DNA from: Flavobacteriales bacterium | GTDB taxonomy: Bacteria > Bacteroidota > Bacteroidia > Flavobacteriales_D > Crocinitomicaceae | Assembly (NCBI GenBank): GCA_947475095.1 | Contig: CANJLG010000023.1 | Location: 1-39,267, forward strand | Length of the DNA: 39,267 nucleotides | Direction of reading: 5' to 3' | Shown here: piece after piece, positions 25,359 to 33,856 of the stretch | Layout of the letters: every line of letters begins with the position of its first letter | How positions within the stretch are numbered: position 1 is the first letter of the stretch | The notes under the pieces: model-generated | Told to the model about the DNA's origin: nothing | Seen by the model: the letters and a program-made list of their open reading frames with translations, nothing else | Databases searched by the model: none | Position numbers and translations under genes: made by a program

Positions 25359-25771
25359 AAGATCACGGCTCTCTTCCTAAAGCCATCCTATTTTTTGATG
25401 GTGATTGTCCGCTTTGCAATCGTGTACTGACCTTCATATTGACGCACGAGACAAAGAAAGACTTACTGTTTTCACCACTCAATGCAAGCAGCACTGTACA
25501 ATGGAGGGAGGCTCACCCAGACTTGCCAATGGACGAAGATTCCGTTTATTATTTCGATGGCTCAAAGCTCTATAAAAAATCTACTGCGGTCCTTCAATTA
25601 CTCCCGAAATTGCATTGGTATACTCTTGTTTTTAGGCTGGGGTGGTTGCTTCCCCTAAAACTAAGGGATCGATGCTATGATTTTGTGGCGCGTCGTAGAA
25701 AAACTATCTTCAAAGAATGTATTATGGACCCAAGACTAGCTGGGCGGATGTTGAAAGGAGGTTTGGATTAA
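25352..25771 (+). CDS. DCC-family (DUF393) thiol-disulfide oxidoreductase-like protein
   Basis: The 139-residue protein carries the defining FFDGDCPLCNRVL motif with D16, D18 and the CxxC pair C19/C22. It also has VYYFDGSKLYKKSTAVLQLLPKL and the basic C-terminal YDFVARRRK segment. The name comes from the motif; a redox role is predicted, not established. The ATG overlaps the end of the metal-receptor gene by 7 bases, so both are translated together. It is the last gene of the three-gene operon. Confidence 0.9.
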   Translation: MLKDHGSLPKAILFFDGDCPLCNRVLTFILTHETKKDLLFSPLNASSTVQWREAHPDLPMDEDSVYYFDGSKLYKKSTAVLQLLPKLHWYTLVFRLGWLLPLKLRDRCYDFVARRRKTIFKECIMDPRLAGRMLKGGLD

Positions 25772-26012
25772 TTATAGTCTTCAGCAAAGTTAAATTAGTT
25801 TAGCATTCCCATAGGGATTAGTCAACTAGTTATTAAACAGCGAAATAGTGTTCATTTTCGAGAATTTTATCATCTACTTCCTTAGTATGTTTTTGTTAAC
25901 TTTTCTCATTCTGAAAATTAAGATTACATCGATTCGCGCCTTTTAATGATTTCATAATATTGCAATTGATCTTAATTATTGTATATTTAACCGCATAAAT
26001 TAGTGATCGTCT

Positions 26013-27656
26013 ATGGCCTCTTTAGTTCCTATATCTGGTGTATTAGGTTTGCAACGTGCCGCACACTTGTTGAGGCGTGCCACTATGGGTCCTTCAGTTT
26101 TGGAAATAAATAGTTGGGCTAACATGACCATTCAATCGGCCATTGTTGCTCTGATGCAGCCAGATACCTTACAACCTTTTCCAAAAGACCCTAATACCGG
26201 GACTGATTGGATTTATCCCAACGTGATTGACCCCAATCAGATTAATAACGTATGGTCCCCTTATACCAAATCATGGTGGCTGGAGAATATGAGGGGGTCT
26301 TCACTTAGTATACATGCTCGAATGATGTGGTTTTACTATACACATTTTCCGATGATCATGACTCGAATTGAATGGAAGCCTCAATTTCCCATAGATTATC
26401 TTCGTTTAATTCACTTTTATGCGCTTGGTAATTATAAAGAATTAGCGAAAGCGATGTGTATAGATAATGCTATGCTCATCCACTTAGATGGCCGTTTAAA
26501 TATCAAAGGTTCTCCTCAAGAGAATTTTGGAAGAGAATTTTTAGAGCTATTCACAGTGGGTAAAGGAAGTATTCAAGGGCCAGGTAATTATACTTCATTC
26601 TCAGAGGTAGATGTTCAGGCATTGACGAAATTGTTGACAGGGTGGGGTGAAGATTCTACTTTTCAATCGATAGATCCTGTCACTAATATTCCAAGAGGAA
26701 AAGTCAAGTCGAGCGATGGGGTGTCTGCTTCTCAGCACGATATTAGCCAAAAGAGTTTCTCTTCGGCTTTTTCTAATACCTCCATTCAAACAGGTTCTAT
26801 CATAAATGGAAACGCTAGCATTTCCTCTGTATCTACTGAGTTAGATGAAAGTATCGATATGATTTTTAATTCAATCTTCACGGCAAAACATTTTTGCAGA
26901 AGAATTTATAGGGAATTTGTATACTACAAAATAACACCAGAAATTGAAACGGACATCATTGATCCATTGGCAGCTCTCCTAGTTTCTAATAATTTCCAGG
27001 TGATGCCTGTTTTGGAGATGCTTTTGAGTAGTGAGCATTTTTATGATGTAGATACCCCCGCAACCAGCGACAACAATATCGGAGCAATTATTAAATCTCC
27101 TGTCGATTTGGTCATAGGAACCATACGCCTTTTTAATTTAAGCGTTCCATTGCCTACTTCAGCATTGACTAATCACTATAACTTATTTGGTCAATTGGAA
27201 TCCCAACTGAGTCTTCAAGGACTAGAATTATTTGAACCATTGGATGTTGCTGGCCACGATGCTTATTTTCAAGAACCACATTTCCAACGAAATTGGATTT
27301 CAGCCAACTATCTAGCAAACCGCTATAAATTTGCCGAGTATGTCATTTCTGGTTTTAACAGCGGATCAAGTGTGCTTATGAAACTAGATGTACTTTCTTT
27401 CATTGTAAATCATGTATCCAATCCCTCAGATGCACAAGTTTTGGTTTCTGAGCTAGTTGCTTGGTTACTGCCTATTAATTTGGATACCACCCGTTTTGAT
27501 TATTTCAAAAATGAGGTTTTCTTGAATCTAGGTGTCCTCAACTGGACATCTGAATGGCAAAATTACCAGAATACTAGTAACGAAATTGTTGTTCGAACTC
27601 AATTAGAATTACTGATGTTAGCCCTTATGCAATCTCCTGAATATCAACTTTATTAA
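26013..27656 (+). CDS. DUF1800 family protein
   Basis: The 547-residue product shows the DUF1800 hallmarks: LGLQRAAHLLRRATMGPS at the N-terminus, the MMWFYYTHFPM region, ALGNYKELAKAMCIDNAMLIHLDG, NFGREFLELFTVGKG and VQALTKLLTGWG. The C-terminal part holds QEPHFQRNWISANYLANR. I see no obvious signal peptide, although DUF1800 proteins are commonly paired with exported DUF1501 proteins. It begins an operon of four genes (next gaps 8 bases, TGATG overlap, 1 base). The biochemical role of the family is unknown. Confidence 0.9.
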   Translation: MASLVPISGVLGLQRAAHLLRRATMGPSVLEINSWANMTIQSAIVALMQPDTLQPFPKDPNTGTDWIYPNVIDPNQINNVWSPYTKSWWLENMRGSSLSIHARMMWFYYTHFPMIMTRIEWKPQFPIDYLRLIHFYALGNYKELAKAMCIDNAMLIHLDGRLNIKGSPQENFGREFLELFTVGKGSIQGPGNYTSFSEVDVQALTKLLTGWGEDSTFQSIDPVTNIPRGKVKSSDGVSASQHDISQKSFSSAFSNTSIQTGSIINGNASISSVSTELDESIDMIFNSIFTAKHFCRRIYREFVYYKITPEIETDIIDPLAALLVSNNFQVMPVLEMLLSSEHFYDVDTPATSDNNIGAIIKSPVDLVIGTIRLFNLSVPLPTSALTNHYNLFGQLESQLSLQGLELFEPLDVAGHDAYFQEPHFQRNWISANYLANRYKFAEYVISGFNSGSSVLMKLDVLSFIVNHVSNPSDAQVLVSELVAWLLPINLDTTRFDYFKNEVFLNLGVLNWTSEWQNYQNTSNEIVVRTQLELLMLALMQSPEYQLY

Positions 27657-27664
27657 GAGAAGAA

Positions 27665-29308
27665 ATGGATAGAAGATTATTTATGAAATTATCCTCGCTT
27701 ACAGGATCTGGCCTCTTGCTAAGTCTTAACGGGATACCTCTACATGCGTTTCAGGGCGATAGTCTTCTGCATAAAATAGCCAAGTCAAGTTCTAACGACC
27801 GAGTTTTGGTTCTTATTGAATTACATGGAGGAAATGACGGTTTAAATACGATTATACCCATCAATCATTACGGACAATACTATAATTCACGCGCGAACAT
27901 TGCCATCCCACAGGCTGGTTTGAGGAGTTACATCACATTAGACAGCACATTGCCTGATAACCAACAAATCGGCTTGCATCCTGACATGGTTGCTGCCAAA
28001 GCAATGTACGATCAAGGCCATATGGCTGTGATTCAAAATGTGTCATATGAAAACATGAACGGGTCTCATTTTCGTAGCCGGGACATTTGGATGATGGGAG
28101 GAGATTATGACGAGTATTTTAATTCGGGTTGGATGGGGCGCTATCTTGATCATTATTATCCAGGTTATCCAGACAATTACCCAAGTATTCAGTACCCAGA
28201 TCCCTTGGCTATTGAGATTGGAACTGGCGTGTCTTTGGCTTTTCATCGCGAAGAAGGTATACCCGCTGGCTTGTCTATTCAAAATCCGGTCGCATTTTAT
28301 AACTTGATTAATAGTGTTGGTGTAGATCCGCCTGTGAGTATTCCAGATACCCATGCAGGTGATGAGATTGAATACATTATGCAAATCGAAAAACAAGCGA
28401 ATAATTACGCGGAACGTCTCAAGGATGTGTATATGGCAGGATCTAATTCGGGCGCCGTTTACCCTGATCTTTATCCTTACATCGCACCTGCAAGCGCTGC
28501 CCATAATCCGCTTGCGCCTCAGTTAAAAATTATTTCTCGCTTAATCAGTGGTGGAATTGGAACAAAAATTTTTATTTGTAGGATAGGTGGATTTGATACC
28601 CATGCCAATCAAGTCGAGTCCAACAATACCACTATGGGGCCACATGCTGCTTTGCTTTATCATATATCCACTGCTATGAAAGCGTTTTATGAAGACCTTC
28701 AGAACCTCGGTTTAGCAGACCGTGTGTTATCTATGACTTTTTCCGAATTTGGTCGCAGGGTGGCATCCAATGGTAGTTATGGTACAGATCATGGAAATGC
28801 TGCTCCGATGCTTGTTTTTGGAACATGCATCAACCCAGGAGTTTATGGTACAAATCCGAATTTATCGCAGCTTCAATATGGAAATGTTCCGATGCAATTC
28901 GATTACCGACAGGTGTTCACTTCAGCTGTAAAAGACTGGTTTAATTCTAGCGATGAAGCCATTCAAGCGGTGAAGTTTCAAGATTTTGTTGATAATCGTA
29001 TTGATTATGTTCAGTGTAAAATACTAAGCACATCAGAGTTATTTAAAGAGAATTTTAAAATGACGTGCTATCCAAATCCAACTCAATCATCTGTGTCCAT
29101 CGATTACATGATTCAAAATGATTCTGAGGTTCATATTGAAATTTTAGATCTTACAAGTCGAGTTGTCGGTACCGTTGAAAAGCCGCCATCACAAGCTGGA
29201 TCTCATACTGTTGTTTTTCAATTTCCAAATGTGGCATCTGGAACCTATTTAGTTCGTTTGCGTGCTAATGAGGCGACTTTAACTGAAAAAATAATGTTGA
29301 ACCATTGA
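27665..29308 (+). CDS. DUF1501 protein with Tat-like signal and T9SS sorting domain
   Basis: The 547-residue protein starts with MDRRLFMKLSSLTGSGLLL, a twin-arginine pattern (RRxFxK) followed by a weakly hydrophobic core. The DUF1501 body (about 45-450) contains LIELHGGNDGLNTIIPINHY, FHREEGIPAG, RIGGFDTHANQ, LSMTFSEFGRR and TDHGNAAPMLVFG, typical of this sulfatase-like family. The last 80 residues form a type A T9SS C-terminal domain: CYPNPTQSSVSIDY, then a beta-sandwich ending GTYLVRLRANEATLTEKI. It should thus be exported and secreted or anchored at the cell surface through the T9SS. Its function is unknown. Confidence 0.93.
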   Translation: MDRRLFMKLSSLTGSGLLLSLNGIPLHAFQGDSLLHKIAKSSSNDRVLVLIELHGGNDGLNTIIPINHYGQYYNSRANIAIPQAGLRSYITLDSTLPDNQQIGLHPDMVAAKAMYDQGHMAVIQNVSYENMNGSHFRSRDIWMMGGDYDEYFNSGWMGRYLDHYYPGYPDNYPSIQYPDPLAIEIGTGVSLAFHREEGIPAGLSIQNPVAFYNLINSVGVDPPVSIPDTHAGDEIEYIMQIEKQANNYAERLKDVYMAGSNSGAVYPDLYPYIAPASAAHNPLAPQLKIISRLISGGIGTKIFICRIGGFDTHANQVESNNTTMGPHAALLYHISTAMKAFYEDLQNLGLADRVLSMTFSEFGRRVASNGSYGTDHGNAAPMLVFGTCINPGVYGTNPNLSQLQYGNVPMQFDYRQVFTSAVKDWFNSSDEAIQAVKFQDFVDNRIDYVQCKILSTSELFKENFKMTCYPNPTQSSVSIDYMIQNDSEVHIEILDLTSRVVGTVEKPPSQAGSHTVVFQFPNVASGTYLVRLRANEATLTEKIMLNH

Positions 29309-30138
29309 TGAAACTAACACTATTTTTTTCTTTTTTAATAGTATCAAGTCTGATCACGTCAATGTGGGGTCAAAGCCGCAAGCATTTTTATCGGAAGGAT
29401 AACTATTATATCGGAACATCTTTGGGATTTGGCTTCACGCAACCTATTATTCATGAACGCTATAATATCTTAGAACCTACTCCACAATCTGCTGCCACCG
29501 ACTTTGATAAAAAGTATGAGGGGCTATTTCAAAATGTTGGTGGGAATTATGGTCTACATGTTTCCTTTGTTTATACCCGTTTGTTTTCTGTGGTTTGTCA
29601 ACCAACGTTTCAGACTCAGCGATTTAGCTACATGACGAATTATAATTGGTCTGATAGCCTGTCAGGCGGAGAGGTTTACAAAGAATTTCTGCACCGCCAA
29701 AAGATTTCAAATTTAACTATTCCCATTATGGGTCGTTTGGATTTTTCTTCTCGAAAATTTTCGCCTTTCCTTCAAGCAGGTTTATCTGCAGATATTGTTT
29801 ATTTCGGAAGTAAAATCATTTACAGCGATGCCTACATTGATGGTAAAGTAGATCGGAAATCAGCTGGACACAGCAATGTAGCTGAAATAACACAACACCT
29901 TAATCGTTTTAATGTGTCGCTTGTGGGAGGTGCTGGAGTTGTCTACTACCATGAAGACTTCGCCTTGTCCATCTCTGGAAATATAAAATATGGAATGCGT
30001 CCCACGATCAATGATTCGAAAAGATTTGAAGATTTCTCAGGTTTTGCAGCACCGTATTTAGATGTATTCGATCAGGTTAAGTTATTGAATTTGGATTTTT
30101 TAATTACGGCGATGGTGCCCCTTCACAAAAAATGGTAG
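29308..30138 (+). CDS. PorT-like outer-membrane beta-barrel protein
   Basis: The ATG at 29308 shares a base with the stop of the DUF1501 gene (TGATG); a TTG three bases upstream is also in frame but less likely. The 276-residue product has a signal peptide (MKLTLFFSFLIVSSLITSMW, cleaved near GQS). It continues with alternating hydrophobic strands such as YYIGTSLGFGFTQPII, FSPFLQAGLSADIVYFG and FNVSLVGGAGVVYY. It resembles the PorT-family barrels of Bacteroidetes. Being third in an operon with a T9SS cargo, it may receive or anchor that cargo, but this is inference from position. Confidence 0.8.
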   Translation: MKLTLFFSFLIVSSLITSMWGQSRKHFYRKDNYYIGTSLGFGFTQPIIHERYNILEPTPQSAATDFDKKYEGLFQNVGGNYGLHVSFVYTRLFSVVCQPTFQTQRFSYMTNYNWSDSLSGGEVYKEFLHRQKISNLTIPIMGRLDFSSRKFSPFLQAGLSADIVYFGSKIIYSDAYIDGKVDRKSAGHSNVAEITQHLNRFNVSLVGGAGVVYYHEDFALSISGNIKYGMRPTINDSKRFEDFSGFAAPYLDVFDQVKLLNLDFLITAMVPLHKKW

Positions 30139-30139
30139 G

Positions 30140-31321
30140 ATGAAAAAAGCGCTATATTTCTTTATTTTTCTTCTTGTTTACACTCTTTTTTCTTGTGAAA
30201 AACCAGATTTAAGTTCTTTGCCTAGTATGAAGATATACGACGATAAAAATGGCAATAAATCATTTGAACCTTTGTCTATAGCCAAGTCTCCGACTTCAGA
30301 TGGTTATATTGTTCTCAGTGCTTTTGATGGTTGGCGCATTCAACTGATGAAAATAGATAATGATGGCGAATGTGAGTGGAATATGGAGCTTCCGAATAAG
30401 TATATCAATGCCTCTCCAGAACTCATCATCATTCAAAATGAAGTCTATATTGTTTGCATGGATCAAATTGGTTTGTTCACCCGTTTGTTAAAAATAGATG
30501 AACTTAACAAAGCGGTCATTGAGGTATCGTCTTTTGAAAGTATTTTGTATCCTGTTTATGCCCATTATACTGGCCAACATCTGATGATTCTTAATTGTCC
30601 CTTATCTTGGCAAGCGATGGGCGTGCACCAAGTAAGTAGCACCTTGGATACCACCGACCAGCAGGCTTATTTAAACATCAATACAAACGTAGATGATTAT
30701 ATTTTGAAACATGCGATGCATACCGGAAAACGTTGGCCCATTTTTATTAAAGCTACTCCTGATCAGCAAAATTATATTGTCAATGGATTCTATAATTACA
30801 GCTTCTCAACCGTATTTCTTGGCAGTGACTTATCGTTTCAAGGGGTTTATAACGGTCCTGGATTCGGTGTAGGCATTTCTGCTTTGCTGCCTTTTGGAAC
30901 CGGTGATTTTGCCGTCGCACGTCAACTGAATCAAAATGTATTTTACAATTCAAAAGCGCCGTTAATGCCAACCAATATAGCCATGGCTTCATCGATAGAA
31001 GCACAAGGTAATGCCGAATTGGATACTGAAAGTCCTACTTTAATTAAGAACTTAACCATTAAAGGAGAAGTTTACCGGGCTTTCCTTTCTTCTACCCGAA
31101 GTCAGCAACTTTTATTGAGTTTATATGACCAAAATGGGGAACTTAAGGGAACTAAATACATCGGTAAAAGTGTTCCGATTAAAGCATGCGACATGATTCA
31201 AACGCCTTATTCTGAATTGTTGATTTTAGCGCAGGTAAGGATCATGGGAAGTTACAATCGAATTTCAACCATTAAACTTTCCAAAAGCAACCTGGAAGAC
31301 TTACTAGAAGATGTAAACTAA
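30140..31321 (+). CDS. Lipoprotein of unknown function
   Basis: The 393-residue product has a lipoprotein signal ending LFSCEK with C19 as the lipidated cysteine. Beyond it come short repeated beta-blocks such as DGYIVLSAFDGWRIQLMKIDNDGECEWNMELP and YRAFLSSTRSQQLLLSLYDQNGELKGTKYIG, which suggest a propeller-like fold. The start lies one base after the barrel gene stop. No enzyme motif is visible. It is the last gene of the DUF1800-DUF1501-barrel-lipoprotein operon, so a joint surface complex is plausible. Confidence 0.8.
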   Translation: MKKALYFFIFLLVYTLFSCEKPDLSSLPSMKIYDDKNGNKSFEPLSIAKSPTSDGYIVLSAFDGWRIQLMKIDNDGECEWNMELPNKYINASPELIIIQNEVYIVCMDQIGLFTRLLKIDELNKAVIEVSSFESILYPVYAHYTGQHLMILNCPLSWQAMGVHQVSSTLDTTDQQAYLNINTNVDDYILKHAMHTGKRWPIFIKATPDQQNYIVNGFYNYSFSTVFLGSDLSFQGVYNGPGFGVGISALLPFGTGDFAVARQLNQNVFYNSKAPLMPTNIAMASSIEAQGNAELDTESPTLIKNLTIKGEVYRAFLSSTRSQQLLLSLYDQNGELKGTKYIGKSVPIKACDMIQTPYSELLILAQVRIMGSYNRISTIKLSKSNLEDLLEDVN

Positions 31322-31420
31322 GCGAATATACGTTCAGTAAAAAAACTGTATTCCATTTACACCCGAAATCACCTTGTTGTATTGCCAATGTCGAAAATAG
31401 CGCTCAAGCTTAGGATAAAA

Positions 31421-31513
31421 CTAAAGCATGCGCTCAATTCCGTCAATCAATGAATGAATCACTTTGATGTGAATTTCTTGTGCTCTGTCTGCATATTCAG
31501 AATGGGGGTATTT
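31421..31513 (-). pseudogene. Orphan 3' fragment of gmhA
   Basis: On the minus strand this reads [18 protein letters not shown] and then [12 protein letters not shown] to a TAG at 31421-31423. This is the C-terminus of a GmhA protein. The intact gmhA at 32399 ends with the same residues but finishes GIERELGL. The fragment has no start of its own and lies directly past the stop of the Bro-N/DinD-like gene, in the same frame. It is a displaced tail, left by or exchanged during the insertion of that gene. Confidence 0.85.
31434..31498. repeat. 65-bp direct repeat of the gmhA tail, distal copy
   Basis: Identical over 65 bases to 32418-32482 at an offset of 984. Beyond each end the two copies remain partly alike but diverge (AGAATGGGGG against GCTATGAGGC), as expected for two alleles of one coding sequence. 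The copies enclose the Bro-N/DinD-like gene. Confidence 0.92.
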
Positions 31514-32347
31514 TTATGAAAGGTCCTTCCCTTTTTTGTTTTTCTTTAAAAGTGATTTTGCATTAATAGAAGAAACAACTTTACTCCCAGTTTTAGCCTC
31601 TAATTCTATTAACGCTACTTTTGCAACATTTCCACCTTGCTTAGCTACTTCCTTACTTTCTTCATATGTTTTGGGATTAGTAGCGGTAGATATGTCTTTG
31701 GTAGAAGTTTCAGCAAGCATATTCAAAATAAGTTCTGTATTAGACATATTGTCCCTGAGATTTTCTTTTTTCAATCCTTTAAGAATTTTGTATTCTTTGG
31801 TAGATTTTCCAGCCCAAGCATTAGTAATTATATCAGTTAGTGTCGCAAATTGCTGTCCTTCCTTCAATCCTCTTTTTCTCCATTCATCAGTTAATTCTTT
31901 TCGTATTTCAATACTTTTTAACCTCTGATTTATCCAGTTTTCGGCATAACCTAAATTCATATAGTTTTCTAATGCTCTGTCTATACTTAATTCTGGGTCT
32001 TGCATTTCATCTAATCTTTCCGAGGCAACTTTTGCTAACCAACGTTTAAAAGGTTCTGCTTTTGGAGAAGGAATAGATTGAATAAGTCGAAAAAGCTGCT
32101 CTGTATTAGCTACATCTGTTTCTCTCATTTTTCCGTCTTCCGCTTTCATTTTCAACTGTCCCACTATTTGGGACAGTTCACTTCCTTCACTTTGTAATTT
32201 AGTTTTTAATGCACTCCAATATTTTCTGGGCCTAGGGCTATTTGTAAGTATCGCAATTACATCAATGATCGAAAAATACCAAGATTCTTGAACATCATCC
32301 CAATGGGTACGAACTTTTTTACTTTCAAATAATTTGATATTTTTCAT
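31514..32347 (-). CDS. Bro-N/DinD-like (phage antirepressor-type) protein, inserted cargo gene
   Basis: The 277-residue product begins with a Bro-N domain (about 1-105): VRTHWDDVQESWYFSIIDVI, SPRPRKYWSALKTKL and LRLIQSIPSP-like text (LFRLIQSIPSPKAEPFKRWL). Its C-terminal half resembles DinD, the DNA-damage-inducible protein of E. coli, in the KGLKKENLRDNMSNTELILNML region. It ends in a lysine-rich tail. Such genes occur in prophages and as isolated islands. No phage gene or integrase is nearby. It lies between two 65-bp copies of the gmhA tail and is clearly accessory. DNA binding is likely; a role as antirepressor or SOS protein is not shown here. Confidence 0.85.
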   Translation of the reverse strand: MKNIKLFESKKVRTHWDDVQESWYFSIIDVIAILTNSPRPRKYWSALKTKLQSEGSELSQIVGQLKMKAEDGKMRETDVANTEQLFRLIQSIPSPKAEPFKRWLAKVASERLDEMQDPELSIDRALENYMNLGYAENWINQRLKSIEIRKELTDEWRKRGLKEGQQFATLTDIITNAWAGKSTKEYKILKGLKKENLRDNMSNTELILNMLAETSTKDISTATNPKTYEESKEVAKQGGNVAKVALIELEAKTGSKVVSSINAKSLLKKNKKGKDLS

Positions 32348-32350
32348 TCT

Positions 32351-32363
32351 CTAACTAAGTTAG
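32351..32363. promoter_or_regulatory. Palindrome just upstream of the Bro-N/DinD-like gene
   Basis: CTAACT-A-AGTTAG is a perfect palindrome with 6-base arms, 3 bases before the ATG at 32347. It could be an operator or a translational control site of this gene. The evidence is position and symmetry only. Confidence 0.35.
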
Positions 32364-32398
32364 CAATTTAAACTGATTTATCTAGAGCTGAATTAGTA

Positions 32399-32974
32399 TT
32401 ATAATCCTAATTCCCTTTCAATTCCGTCAATCAATGAATGAATCACTTTGATGTGAATTTCTTGTGCTCTGTCTGCATATTCGCTATGAGGCGCACGGAT
32501 TTCTAAATCTGCTAAGGCCGCTAATTTACCGCCATCTTTTCCAGTTAATACAATCGTTTTCATGCCGATTGCTTTTGCTGCTTCAACAGCGAGGATGACA
32601 TTTTTTGAATTGCCGGAGGTGGAAATTCCTAGCAAAACGTCTTGTGAATGTCCCAATCCTTCTACATACCTCGAAAAGACAAAGTCGTACCCATAATCAT
32701 TCGCTACACAACTAATATGTGATGGGTCGGAAATCGAAACGGCCGCTAGTGCTTTTCGATTGTTTCTATATCTCCCGCTTAATTCTTCCGCAAAGTGCAT
32801 GGCGTCGCACATTGATCCACCGTTGCCACATGAAATAATTTTACCATTATTTTTGAGAGAAGCCGACATCCATGAGATAGCCTCTGCTATTTTTTCCATA
32901 TTCTCTGGAATATGAAAGGCCGCTAGTGTATTTTTAGCTTCTTCAAAGTGTTGATCGATTCGAGCTGTTTCCAT
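32399..32974 (-). CDS. gmhA: Sedoheptulose-7-phosphate isomerase
   Basis: GmhA makes D-glycero-D-manno-heptose 7-phosphate, the first step of ADP-heptose synthesis for lipopolysaccharide. The 191-residue protein has the SIS-domain motifs [35 protein letters not shown] and [11 protein letters not shown], and the C-terminal [17 protein letters not shown]. Its last codons (ERELGL) differ from those of the displaced tail at 31421 (ERML). The C-terminus may thus have been replaced when the neighbouring gene arrived, with function preserved. It has its own -7 element and is divergent from the SDR gene. hldD, a later step, is at 15.9 kb. Confidence 0.95.
   Translation of the reverse strand: METARIDQHFEEAKNTLAAFHIPENMEKIAEAISWMSASLKNNGKIISCGNGGSMCDAMHFAEELSGRYRNNRKALAAVSISDPSHISCVANDYGYDFVFSRYVEGLGHSQDVLLGISTSGNSKNVILAVEAAKAIGMKTIVLTGKDGGKLAALADLEIRAPHSEYADRAQEIHIKVIHSLIDGIERELGL
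32418..32482. repeat. 65-bp direct repeat of the gmhA tail, copy inside intact gmhA
   Basis: This copy is part of the coding sequence of gmhA and is identical to 31434-31498. It marks the gmhA side of the inserted segment. Confidence 0.92.
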
Positions 32975-32993
32975 TTTAAAAATCCTTGGTCCT

Positions 32994-33001
32994 CAAAAAT
33001 A
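32994..33001 (-). promoter_or_regulatory. -7 element of gmhA
   Basis: Minus-strand TATTTTTG matches TAnnTTTG and lies 19 bases before the gmhA ATG. It is 34 bases from the -7 element of the divergent SDR gene, so the two promoters must share their upstream region. Confidence 0.55.
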
Positions 33002-33035
33002 ACAATTATTCACCGAGTTCGTATCGCTTTCTTTT

Positions 33036-33043
33036 TAACTTTG
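33036..33043 (+). promoter_or_regulatory. -7 element of the SDR gene
   Basis: TAACTTTG matches TAnnTTTG exactly and lies 19 bases before the ATG at 33063. It shows that the longer frame from TTG at 33045 is unlikely to be the coding start. Confidence 0.65.
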
Positions 33044-33062
33044 TTTGCTATGCGTTAAGTAC

Positions 33063-33854
33063 ATGAAAAGAAATTACGATAATAAAGTCATATGGATAAC
33101 AGGAGCTTCCTCTGGAATTGGGGCTGAATTGGCTCGGCAATTTGAACAAGCTGGAGCACGTTTAGTCTTATCTGCTCGAAACGTCAATGGCCTAAATGAA
33201 TTGAAAGCTAAGCTCAAGCATCCAACTAAGCATCTTGTCCTGCCCTTAGATTTAGCAAAGTCGGAGACTTTTGTTGGCTTAGTTTCAACAGTAATTAATG
33301 AAATGGGTAGCATTGATGTTTTAGTTAATAATGGTGGTGTCAGTCAACGTGCTAATGCCAGAGATACGGCCATCGAAGTGGACCGCGAAATCATGGAGGT
33401 GAATTATTTTGGACCTGTGGCGCTCACCAAGGCAGCTTTACCGGCCCTGAAAAAAAGCTGTGGCCAACTTATTGTAATAAGTAGTGTTGCGGGTAAATTT
33501 GGTTTTCATTTGCGTTCTGCATATTCAGCTTCCAAACATGCTTTGCATGGTTTCTTTGAAAGTTTGGCCTTAGAGGAAAAAGATTCGCTTTGCTTAACGA
33601 TGGTTTGCCCTGGGAAGATCAATACTTCTATTTCCTTCAATGCACTTAATGCCAAAGGGGAAGCTTCACAAATCATCGATTCCAATCACATATCGGGTAT
33701 GCCGGTTGAAAAATGTGTTCGAATAATCCTGCGTGCCGCAGGTCGAGAAAAATCAGAGGTTTTGATGGGTGGTAAGGAGGTACTAGCTGTTTACATTAAG
33801 CGCTATTTTCCTGCCTTTTTTCGAGTACTTATGCGAAAACAAAAACCTGCTTAA
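33063..33854 (+). CDS. Short-chain dehydrogenase/reductase
   Basis: The 263-residue product is a classical SDR: cofactor motif TGASSGIG near residue 13, NNGG (NVLVNNGG-like LVNNGGVSQ), the catalytic serine in VISSVAGKFG, and YSASK with the catalytic Tyr and Lys. A C-terminal membrane-proximal basic stretch (KRYFPAFFRVLMRKQK) resembles the DHRS7-like group of lipid- or steroid-acting SDRs. The substrate cannot be read from the sequence. Start chosen at the ATG at 33063 after a -7 element. Convergent with the esterase gene; stops are 2 bases apart. Confidence 0.9.
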   Translation: MKRNYDNKVIWITGASSGIGAELARQFEQAGARLVLSARNVNGLNELKAKLKHPTKHLVLPLDLAKSETFVGLVSTVINEMGSIDVLVNNGGVSQRANARDTAIEVDREIMEVNYFGPVALTKAALPALKKSCGQLIVISSVAGKFGFHLRSAYSASKHALHGFFESLALEEKDSLCLTMVCPGKINTSISFNALNAKGEASQIIDSNHISGMPVEKCVRIILRAAGREKSEVLMGGKEVLAVYIKRYFPAFFRVLMRKQKPA

Positions 33855-33856
33855 AA

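Noticed and set aside
31340..31360. Terminator after the lipoprotein gene (CAGT..ACTG hairpin)
   Set aside because: The stem is only 4 bp with an A-rich loop; too weak to call.
31322..32975. Complete prophage around the Bro-N/DinD-like gene
   Set aside because: Only one phage-type gene is present; neighbours on both sides are chromosomal housekeeping genes.
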